A DNA stretch of 21,578 nt, from contig CAYLHG010000020.1 of the NCBI GenBank assembly GCA_964383495.1, positions 1 through 21,578 of the forward strand, read 5' to 3'. Source of the stretch: CAWKDC01 sp964383495 (lineage in GTDB: Bacteria; Pseudomonadota; Gammaproteobacteria; JABCZS01). Positions 7,701 to 14,870 of this stretch are shown in pieces. Position 1 is the stretch's first letter, and each line of letters opens with the position of its first letter. Made by a program: the position numbers and the translations under genes. The notes beneath the pieces were generated by a model. It was not told where the DNA came from and ran no database searches. It saw only the letters and a list, made by a program, of their open reading frames with translations.

Positions 7701-10700
7701 AAACATCATTATATTATGAATTTAAAAAAGATCCTGAAAAATATATCAAAGAAAAAGGTAAGGATAAAATTCCGAGTACAAAGCAATTTAAAATTGAAGC
7801 AACTCATCTCAATATTCATGGAAAAGTATTTGCAGGAATATCCCTTAAATCCCTGCTGTCAGGTAATTTAAATGTTTTTGTTGGAGGAAAAATTGAAGCA
7901 CCTGATACCTTCATTGAGGCTGAAGCGCTCTATAATGCAGGTGAAATTGAAGGCAATACAGTGTTTATCAATCTTAATAAACCATTGATCAATGGTATCA
8001 CTGATACAGCTACGTTCAATGCTTGCTACGATCATAGCGAGCAATCACAAATTTATTATCCACACATTTCTGGGAAGAACATTGATATTGTTTCACCTGC
8101 TGTTTTAAATGTGATGGGCGCACTTCATGCACGTAGACACGTCAGGATTTGCGCCTTAGCTTCCATGAACGCAGGTATGAGAACAGCATTTCACGGTATT
8201 TCTGAGAACGCTTTTCTTGCATTAGATGTTGGTCTTAATACAGTTGACATCAAAGAATTACTTCAGATCATCAGGGGCTCAAAAAATGGTGAATTTACCG
8301 AATTTGTCCAAGAGTTAATAAGTGGCAAGGCGGTTACAGCATTAATTGAAGGTTTAAAGTTCCTATTCCCTGCTTATAGAGTGCCTATCGCACTGATTTC
8401 TAGTTTGGTTACCTTGGCCATGAATATGCCAAATTTAATCAAACAATCAGACAAAATTAAAGAATTAATGAGCACCAATGAATTAAATGTGCGAGATGTC
8501 ATTCCATTTTTAGTAGGGATTAAAGATGCCGTCATGAGTGCCGTTTCTTGTGTCACCATGGCGAACCTGATCAATGATGTATACAAGAAAGACAGTGCGA
8601 AATTCTTTTCAACAACTGCATTGTCACAAGGTTTAAGTCGAGACTATAATGGAACCTTTACTGATTTAATTGATATTGCAGTTTTACTGACACCTATGCC
8701 GCGTTTGACTCAAGACAGTCTGATTGGGTTGCGTGGCCCCGGGTTAACCATGATGGCAGGCGCAACTTACACCAATGCCATCGGCATTGATGTCAATCAT
8801 GTGAGCGCCTCGCACCGAACCACAAGTAAATCTTATTTCCAATATGCGGGTGGCATTTATGCGGGTAATCACCTTGCATTTGAAGGGAATTATTTGATGC
8901 TGGATGCAGATATCGAAAATATGGATCTGCAAATAGCTGTTGAAACCCTTCAACAACTTGAACACTCGATGATCAGTACCAAACAAGCAGATATAAGGGT
9001 AAAGAATTTAGATCAGGCTGGCATTATTAAGTTAATTAAAGATGCAGGGATGACAAAGGAATCTGTGAAGGTTGTTATCGACAATACACATGATATTCAT
9101 GAGAATGCAGCATTTACACTCACTTCCAATAAAAAACCCGCAGAAAGTAGCACAAATATGCCACCTGCCAATAATCCCCCGTCTGCGAGTAATCCGCCAT
9201 CCGATGACGGTCAAGCTAATTCTCCGCCGAAGGAACAGTCTGAAGCACCCAAGATTTACGATGCAAATCTTGTAAAAAATAAAGGAAAGTTTGTTATCGA
9301 GAATGTGGATAATGTGCAAATTGGTGGGTATGAATTAATGTCAAATGGATCTGCGCTACGGATCATGAATGCGTTTAATGTTAATATAAATGCTGTCGAA
9401 CAACATGGTGGCACATATACTCAAGAAAATTCTAGGGTGAATGTTGATACTTATAATCAGAATAATGGAAACTTAATCCTGTCTAAAAAATCAGAATTAA
9501 GGACTAAAACACATCAATCCCAATGTGAAGCCATTGTCGACGTTGATGATAGCAAACATATTGCTACTGATGATATGAATTTACGTGGGAAACAATCGTA
9601 TACAAATGCCATTGTTGGAGGCGGGAAAGGGGCATTCAGTGGAGAAACCCATCAAACAGACACAACTGCTCAATTTACCGGTGATCTACAATTTAACGAT
9701 GCCTTACATGCCAACAATTCAAAATCTTTTGCAAAAAACATTATCAATAATGCAAGCGATGGGCAATACACGGGATCTAACCTTTTTTCTGCCGACAAAA
9801 AAGCTGAAACAACACAGAAAGCGAATTTAATGGGCGATGGTAAGGTCACCCTGATCGGCGGCGAACAAGCTGAATTAGGTGGGAATGTGGGCGTTGATGT
9901 TGCTGTCGCTGGCGGTGAAAGTGTCAAATTAGCCGCAAAATTAAAAGATAAAAAAATTGAAGTTCAAACAAAGCATTTAATGCAAACGAATGATAGTAAT
10001 ATCGAAACCCACCGATCTAATATACAATCCAATACATTTGATCAAAACGGACGACTGGCGCTTATAAACGATACACAAGAAGCTCTTTTAAGCCATATGA
10101 ATTTCCATCATGTCGGAAAAGAAGGGGATTTTTCACTCACCAATGGGCAACAGGTCGATTCACCTATCAAGAAAAAAGAGGTTCAATCTGATCAGCAAGA
10201 TAAACCACCAGAAAATAAACCAAACAATCCGACTCCCAGCAATGATAAGCCTCCACAGTATGATTATAATGCTGATAAAACAGATGTAGAAGGGAAGTTT
10301 TCAATTTCAGGTGGTGCAAAATCTTCAATTAAAGAGTTGGACATCATAGGTGATGCTGCACAGGTTAATTATAATGACACACATGGCAATCGTATTGGCA
10401 CTTTAAATCAACAAGGCGGCATTTTTTCAGAAAATAATGCTTCAAATATTATTGAAGGAGATTATAATCAAAAAGCTGGGAAATTAAATTTAGAAAACAA
10501 TTCGATATTGGATATCAATGGTAAGCATGAGTCCGGAAAAGCGTCAGAAAAAAATGTTGATAATAGCTTTTACAAAGCGGATATCATTCAAGGTCAGGGT
10601 AAAGAAAAATATAAAGAATCAACCATTGAGGCCAACACCGCCTCTTTTTTAGGTAATACAAGTAAGGAGGATACACGCACGAATGTTAAAAATGATTTGG

Positions 10701-13700
10701 TTTATGGAAATATGAACCTCCAATATAAGAATTCTACAGCAATAGCGAATAATATTAAAAATAATTCGCGTGTGAATTTTTCTGGAGAAAACACTTTGGA
10801 AGCCCATAAAGAAATTACTGCACTTCATCGATCGCATATGCACGGAGATGGTGGAGTTCAATTAATTGCTAAAAAAGTGACGCCCGGATCTGTCGTCACC
10901 GCCCGTGTTTACTTGGAAGCAGAGGGCGTTAATGCAAATGATGCTATTCAGTCTCAAGGGGTATATAAACACTTCAAACCGACTGAAAGCCTTGCTATTA
11001 AAACAACAGGTGAGCAAAAGTTGCAGGAATTTAATAAAATAATCACCATTGCAGTCGAAGCGGACAGCATCACAGTCGCAGGGAAACTAAATAGCACGCG
11101 TAATATTCAGTTAATTGCCAATGAAGGGAATGTTGAGATTAATCACGATATCAAATCGACCAATACCATCGTTCATGCTGCGCATGATGTTAATATGCGT
11201 GGTGTTAATGTGGAAGGAACGAATTATGCTCAAGTCACCGCAGCTCACGATGTCAATGCAGAAAATACCAGAAGATTCTATCATGGGCGATATGGTAGAG
11301 AAGTTGAATTTAAACCAACCCGCATCATTGGCGGAAAAGGTGAAGGTTATGAAGGGGTAGGCGCGTATATCAGTGCTGATAATAAAGTCAATTTTAGGCA
11401 TTCTTCTGTTCTCAGTGGCGGAACCAATGTCATTCGAGGGGTGCGCGGTATTATTGTAAAACATGATAGCCATTATTACAAATCAGATGAAACTGTTTCA
11501 GGTGGATTTTTTAATAAAAAGAAAGAAGTCTCTTATGACACCCAAATAGGGAAGAACGAATTTTTAGGATTGAAGAATGTTTTTATATCACCCGAAGGCG
11601 ATGTTCGACTAACAGCGACAAATCTTATTGCCCCAGACGGAAACTATGTGACCGCTAAAGGGCCGATTAAAATGATGGAAGCCATCGGTATACAGGAGAC
11701 ACGTAAAAAGCGTACAACCTTGGGCGGGTTGATCACCACAAAATCTGAAAAAATAAAAGATGAATTTTCGGAAGGTGTATTATTGGTTGATAAACACGAA
11801 ACACAATTAGTTTCGCTGGAAGGAGGTATCGAAGGCACGGGCGTCAATGTGATCAGTAAAAAGTTTATCAATCAAGCGTTAAATTCTAAAATTAAATATG
11901 GAGTTTCCATATTAAATCATAGTCGACAAACTTCATCGGTTTCGTTCGCTCTCACTGGCACCGCCGCCGAACTGATTCGTATGCTTTCCAATAAGCCATC
12001 AGGATCAGATCTTACACAATTTGATCCCAGTCTTCGTGACGTGTCGCAATTAACACAAGGGGGGCAAAACAGTGTGGAAGGGCATGCGTTGGCAGGCGCC
12101 AATGCCGCTGCATCCGCCTATAATTTGGGACAAGAAATTTATCAGAATGGCAGCCTGGATACCTTGATGGGCCATACAGGTTTAGGAGGTAACGAGCAAG
12201 GCTTCAACCCGAGAGTGGCCATCAGTGTTGGGTTTCATAATGAAACGATGAAATTTCAAACAGCGAGTGGAAGCAATTGGCAATGTGGTGAAATGATCAT
12301 GATTACAAACGATAATCTTGAATTAATGGGCGTCAATTATAATGTGTCTGGTAATGCATATATCAAAGCGAAACAATATATTCATAGGGGGGTCGAACTA
12401 AATTCAAGCTACGAAAGCAAAGATCAAACAATCACTGTTGGCGTGAACTTAACTGGGAACGTTGATGGAGGATATAGTGAACAAAACACCTCTTCCCGGT
12501 CGACCACGCATCAGCATGCGCATGGAAAAATAGGTGGAACGCTTGAGCTTGATGTTGATAAAATGGTATTAGACGGAAGCAGTATAGAGACTGACAGAAT
12601 TAAAGGTCGCGCTGATGTCATTGACATTATTACACGTCAAAATGAACATGATTTTCATACAGAAGGTTACAGTGCCAGCACTTCTGGCAATGTATCAGCG
12701 AATCAGATGAGCAGTCAGGACAGAACCACCGGCGAAAAAGCTACTTTACATGTTAAACAAGGCATCAACACAGATCCTGATTGTCAATTTAAATCAAATG
12801 AAGTCAATCTAACAGGTGGACTCCTAACCTCCGATGGTGAAAATTTATTGCAAGCAAAAATAAATGCAACCTCTGTCATCGATACACACGAAGCAAGTGG
12901 ATACAGTATCAGCACCAATGTAAAACAATTTATGCCACAAGAACCAAGTTCCGCGCAAGATAATGCACTCGCAGAGCCATTGCCTGAAGGTCAGCAGGAT
13001 AAACCTAAACTTTTAACGCCTTTATTTACGACTATCAGGACCCGTGAACATAAAGAAGTTGAACATTTAGCAACAGTATCAGGTGCTAATGGTTACCAAA
13101 TCGATCCAAGCCAAGTCACAGGAAATTTAAACACAGACTTGAATCAAGTAACCCGTGTATTGTCTGATTTTAAAGAAAGCCTTGATATGCGTGCTTATGA
13201 CGTAAGCGATTTTATGCCAAAAAACGATCCCAAACAACAACCCATTCCACAACCTGATTTATGGTTAGAGCCCATGCCCTCTGATCAAAGTGAGTCTGAT
13301 GAACTTCCAGTTGTTCAAGATGAAAAACCTCCGCAAGGAACATTACATTCGTCTCATCAAATCACAGTGATACAAGAAAATAATGAAACCTCACAACTAT
13401 ATATTGATGAAGCATTGCCTTTTAGTTTTACAGAAGTTCCTGACAGTAAAACTATTATCGTCACACCTTTATCACCAGAGCCATTACCTGGTGGAGAAAA
13501 TGGTGAAACATCATCGCCCATGTATGGGCCCGGTTTGGCTGGCATGTATCTTTTTAATTCTGCTTCCGAAGCAGGGATACATTTTTTTGACAAAAGCTTG
13601 GCGGGTGTGGCTGGTTCCAAATTAGTGAATGCGTCATTAAATTCAAAACTCTTTCTTCTTAATTTTTCTTACGAGTACGGTGTTCGACAAGGTGATCCTC

Positions 13701-14230
13701 ATGCGTTTAAAGATGCAATGACCACGGCAGGATCAGAGTTCACGACAGACTTAGGATTGGGCGCTGTCATGCCACTTCCTTTATATATTTTGACGCAGGG
13801 CATGGTCATGATGGGCAACTATTATTTAGAGCATCCAGGCTTGAGTGATTATCATGAAATACCTGAAATTGAAAAATTTATTCGTGATAATGAAGCAAGG
13901 TATGATCAAATGTCTTTTTGGGAACGATTTAGTTTTGAAGATTTTAAAAATGATCGTGAAGAGCATCGCATGAATATCGCCGGCAGCGCAAAAACTGCTG
14001 AATGGGTCGCAACCGCTTACCAATATTTAAACAAGCCTGCTGAATGGGTATTTGACCAAGCTGGTACAAATTTAGGAAAAGTATTTTTCCCTGCTGATTA
14101 CACACCGCCACTGCCAGCAGAGTCCTCCAAAACGGATGCAGGTACTTTCTGGATGTATCAACAGCAGCGTCATCCAAGCGTCCTTGTTTCTGAGCCAGAA
14201 GTTTATATCATACCTAAACAATCGAAATAA
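4712..14230 (+). CDS. Giant filamentous-haemagglutinin-like beta-helix protein
   Basis: A 3172-residue protein. ATG 4712 follows AAGAGG (4700-4705) with a six-base gap; a TTG six codons upstream is less likely. Residues about 90-1150 are short alternating strands (x-I-x-I-x-A, G-x-I-x-S) typical of a right-handed beta-helix. Residues about 1165-1290 interrupt this with helical, hydrophobic sequence. Proline-rich linkers at about 1480-1510 and 1830-1850 introduce two related modules. Residues about 2060-2530 resemble haemagglutinin repeats of FhaB/CdiA proteins, including a KKRTTLGGLITTKSE segment like their KK..T hairpins. A proline-rich stretch at 2835-2876 leads to a distinct C-terminal domain (2930-3172). 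No signal peptide, TPS domain, NPNG motif or VENN motif is visible, and no TpsB transporter is in the window. Around twenty cysteines lie in the first 1290 residues, unusual for a two-partner exoprotein. Its function and export route are unknown. Confidence 0.85.
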   Translation: MGNPVMRLDRISEKQQINKVVFPSLRHGTEQIKKRLDNKLFVKTDNHLYKTHIRDQESNSYCIKIDDVKLGHHKDYQIYYFLDENRKKFAEAIVNHQCLWIRAEHKNLTIEIDKKLSLQYCIIESKADISLKTMAQSSDNVLICARNLHIASSVQFNANIIEIDCETVINAGSIYNRNNISIKAECFTHDEKAIMNVGRHCEIKCGAYVHLGAMSVHGSTVVTSNHALIDGDLSSGHMYMAVGDKLFFHHKTRMIVYGDAKFNAISIDVLGARIKIEADHPNAVVEFLSKTLDLGHGATIESTQNINIKAGAYHQESAHILLDGTGEINIMATNLAVGEGSSLNTYGTMIAKVKKTAQFDSSTLKSKEGIQIVAHKIINNAEWYCEKNIDYQAKHCMQLPHALIYAGEKLNVSESNYVWLDGHIIAVDINLDVKNKLGSAPTTNIACENGIHVRAKKMILSGQMACRQKIALLSVAGQVIKSDANFYAGEGFDIQAGHMLCTGVLKTGKNIEIVVERYFNSNERCRMVADEITLTSNKVHQDGIFTAAMLTLITHHDQLSVDGMLDAKDQIALISHKTLRIGEKASVCSPRLIHLSAREVTNDGVVESNLIQIITQSLEVNNEINAIEKLLLPHMVNDINIGVHAKVHGGTHLRMECNKLSCAGNISSDEEIILQAEKSALLYQESHLSTQSRIQLYASDQLFIAGHASMAKNMEFLSEGEIQLEESARIHAVDSAIVKSPKIINHSVLFSKMISFLGEEQLHDKDATIFAQQAISLNGGSITIDGDVTSDDMVLITAESHFKSGKHAHINSKNHMVIYSDDIKISGVMNAEKVITLGGIPEIKEDAQAQKETLPKNARVINLRKTAACDAGDIMIMAELFAQESVLNAKKINIIAAKKYIYRMHAEFSAAEGVNIRTPHLDISKDMNLYQKGFISSEEALKISGLGQLISDQHLFISSKTIEVDVEIKANYLSLSGENITIQKRGRLRTDPAEKHETSLYYEFKKDPEKYIKEKGKDKIPSTKQFKIEATHLNIHGKVFAGISLKSLLSGNLNVFVGGKIEAPDTFIEAEALYNAGEIEGNTVFINLNKPLINGITDTATFNACYDHSEQSQIYYPHISGKNIDIVSPAVLNVMGALHARRHVRICALASMNAGMRTAFHGISENAFLALDVGLNTVDIKELLQIIRGSKNGEFTEFVQELISGKAVTALIEGLKFLFPAYRVPIALISSLVTLAMNMPNLIKQSDKIKELMSTNELNVRDVIPFLVGIKDAVMSAVSCVTMANLINDVYKKDSAKFFSTTALSQGLSRDYNGTFTDLIDIAVLLTPMPRLTQDSLIGLRGPGLTMMAGATYTNAIGIDVNHVSASHRTTSKSYFQYAGGIYAGNHLAFEGNYLMLDADIENMDLQIAVETLQQLEHSMISTKQADIRVKNLDQAGIIKLIKDAGMTKESVKVVIDNTHDIHENAAFTLTSNKKPAESSTNMPPANNPPSASNPPSDDGQANSPPKEQSEAPKIYDANLVKNKGKFVIENVDNVQIGGYELMSNGSALRIMNAFNVNINAVEQHGGTYTQENSRVNVDTYNQNNGNLILSKKSELRTKTHQSQCEAIVDVDDSKHIATDDMNLRGKQSYTNAIVGGGKGAFSGETHQTDTTAQFTGDLQFNDALHANNSKSFAKNIINNASDGQYTGSNLFSADKKAETTQKANLMGDGKVTLIGGEQAELGGNVGVDVAVAGGESVKLAAKLKDKKIEVQTKHLMQTNDSNIETHRSNIQSNTFDQNGRLALINDTQEALLSHMNFHHVGKEGDFSLTNGQQVDSPIKKKEVQSDQQDKPPENKPNNPTPSNDKPPQYDYNADKTDVEGKFSISGGAKSSIKELDIIGDAAQVNYNDTHGNRIGTLNQQGGIFSENNASNIIEGDYNQKAGKLNLENNSILDINGKHESGKASEKNVDNSFYKADIIQGQGKEKYKESTIEANTASFLGNTSKEDTRTNVKNDLVYGNMNLQYKNSTAIANNIKNNSRVNFSGENTLEAHKEITALHRSHMHGDGGVQLIAKKVTPGSVVTARVYLEAEGVNANDAIQSQGVYKHFKPTESLAIKTTGEQKLQEFNKIITIAVEADSITVAGKLNSTRNIQLIANEGNVEINHDIKSTNTIVHAAHDVNMRGVNVEGTNYAQVTAAHDVNAENTRRFYHGRYGREVEFKPTRIIGGKGEGYEGVGAYISADNKVNFRHSSVLSGGTNVIRGVRGIIVKHDSHYYKSDETVSGGFFNKKKEVSYDTQIGKNEFLGLKNVFISPEGDVRLTATNLIAPDGNYVTAKGPIKMMEAIGIQETRKKRTTLGGLITTKSEKIKDEFSEGVLLVDKHETQLVSLEGGIEGTGVNVISKKFINQALNSKIKYGVSILNHSRQTSSVSFALTGTAAELIRMLSNKPSGSDLTQFDPSLRDVSQLTQGGQNSVEGHALAGANAAASAYNLGQEIYQNGSLDTLMGHTGLGGNEQGFNPRVAISVGFHNETMKFQTASGSNWQCGEMIMITNDNLELMGVNYNVSGNAYIKAKQYIHRGVELNSSYESKDQTITVGVNLTGNVDGGYSEQNTSSRSTTHQHAHGKIGGTLELDVDKMVLDGSSIETDRIKGRADVIDIITRQNEHDFHTEGYSASTSGNVSANQMSSQDRTTGEKATLHVKQGINTDPDCQFKSNEVNLTGGLLTSDGENLLQAKINATSVIDTHEASGYSISTNVKQFMPQEPSSAQDNALAEPLPEGQQDKPKLLTPLFTTIRTREHKEVEHLATVSGANGYQIDPSQVTGNLNTDLNQVTRVLSDFKESLDMRAYDVSDFMPKNDPKQQPIPQPDLWLEPMPSDQSESDELPVVQDEKPPQGTLHSSHQITVIQENNETSQLYIDEALPFSFTEVPDSKTIIVTPLSPEPLPGGENGETSSPMYGPGLAGMYLFNSASEAGIHFFDKSLAGVAGSKLVNASLNSKLFLLNFSYEYGVRQGDPHAFKDAMTTAGSEFTTDLGLGAVMPLPLYILTQGMVMMGNYYLEHPGLSDYHEIPEIEKFIRDNEARYDQMSFWERFSFEDFKNDREEHRMNIAGSAKTAEWVATAYQYLNKPAEWVFDQAGTNLGKVFFPADYTPPLPAESSKTDAGTFWMYQQQRHPSVLVSEPEVYIIPKQSK

Positions 14231-14348
14231 TTCCTATTAAATAAATTTGTCATCAATTTTCAACAACTGGAATTTACATAGTTCGCATCTTCATTAGCGA
14301 TGGGTACTGCTTGGCTGGACATATACAGGAGAAAATGCATGCAAGACG

Positions 14349-14585
14349 GCCCCGAAAAAAAACGAACACATTGCCATTCCAATACATCAAGCCTAAGTTA
14401 TTTTGTGCTTTTGAGTACCCCTGGATTGCGACGAGTACAATTTAATGCTCTAAACCCATTGGTATCAATTCCAGCCTTGCAATTCGCGATGCTTTTTGAT
14501 TAATGATTCTTAAAAGTTTTGCTTTATTTTCATTTTTTTCATCAACATGATTTAAGATTACTATTACTACATGACGCCAATTAGG
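14349..14585. repeat. Dispersed direct repeat, copy 2, with a 67-bp deletion
   Basis: This copy matches 3184-3310 and then jumps to the equivalent of 3377-3487. The missing 67 bases are bounded in copy 1 by CCTTG at 3310-3314 and CCTTG at 3377-3381, and copy 2 keeps a single CCTTG at 14475-14479. This is the signature of a slippage deletion between short direct repeats. Near the left end, copy 2 has eight A where copy 1 has seven and lacks one G shortly after. The compensating indels keep a plus-strand frame ending IPIHQA-TAA in both copies. Confidence 0.8.
14442..14585 (-). pseudogene. Fragment of the LRR gene 3' end
   Basis: Read on the minus strand, this gives NWRHVVIVILNHVDEKNENK followed by AKLLRIINQKAS, nearly identical to the C-terminal region of the LRR protein. 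It then jumps to a short out-of-family tail because of the 67-bp deletion. No LRR units or upstream part are present. It is a gene fragment carried by the dispersed repeat, not a functional gene. Confidence 0.75.
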
Positions 14586-14613
14586 ACAATGCCAATCACA
14601 TTCCGTTGTTACC

Positions 14614-14784
14614 GTGTTACGTGAGCAGGATATTCTGAAAATAAGCGGCATGAATAAAAAATTATCAGAAAGTGCTATGAAAATATTGCCTCTTTTATTT
14701 GCTCGACCAATTTTTACTGTGACATCAGTGCAGGAGTTGGCTGGATTTACGTGGAAGTGCATAGAACCTAACTGGTTTAGGTAG
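14614..14784 (+). pseudogene. Probable C-terminal remnant of a Fic-family protein
   Basis: The plus-strand frame reads LREQDILKISGMNKKLSESA, then MKILPLLFARPIFTVTSVQE, then LAGFT before it degrades to TAG at 14782-14784. The pattern of a helix, then LPLLF-x-x-P-I-F-T-V, then a short winged-helix start resembles the C-terminal region of one group of Fic-family proteins, which ends in a DNA-binding winged helix. The catalytic HPFxxGNGR region is absent. It differs from the tail of the intact Fic protein at 20.3 kb, so it is not a recent copy of it. The assignment comes from recalled motif resemblance only. Confidence 0.4.
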
Positions 14785-14814
14785 AAACTCAAAGAGGTTT
14801 GAGCACCCATGGTA

Positions 14815-14843
14815 TTGTGTAATTTGTTTTTTAGCAGTATTAT
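14815..14843 (+). promoter_or_regulatory. Promoter of the passenger/barrel operon
   Basis: TTGTGT (14815-14820) and TATTAT (14838-14843) are spaced by 17 bases, with a 5/6 match at -10 and 3/6 at -35. Transcription would start near 14850, about 20 bases before the ATG. AAGG at 14861-14864 provides a modest ribosome binding site six bases from the ATG at 14871. Confidence 0.5.
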
Positions 14844-14870
14844 GATGAAAAATGGAATTTAAGGTTTCTT

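Larger units (their letters stand above)
14231..14870. other. Gene-remnant region after the giant gene
   Basis: These 640 bases hold no intact gene. In order they contain about 120 unassigned bases, the second copy of the dispersed repeat with its LRR-gene tail (14349-14585), a plus-strand Fic-like remnant (14614-14784), and the promoter and ribosome binding site of the next operon. No clear terminator for the giant gene is seen. Short open frames on both strands are assembled from these fragments and should not be annotated as genes. Confidence 0.65.

Noticed and set aside
14300..14503. Small plus-strand gene after the giant gene
   Set aside because: It is built from the duplicated repeat in a non-coding frame and the antisense of the LRR fragment.
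4712..14870. Contact-dependent inhibition (CdiA/CdiI) locus
   Set aside because: There is no signal peptide, TPS domain, VENN motif, CdiB gene or immunity gene.
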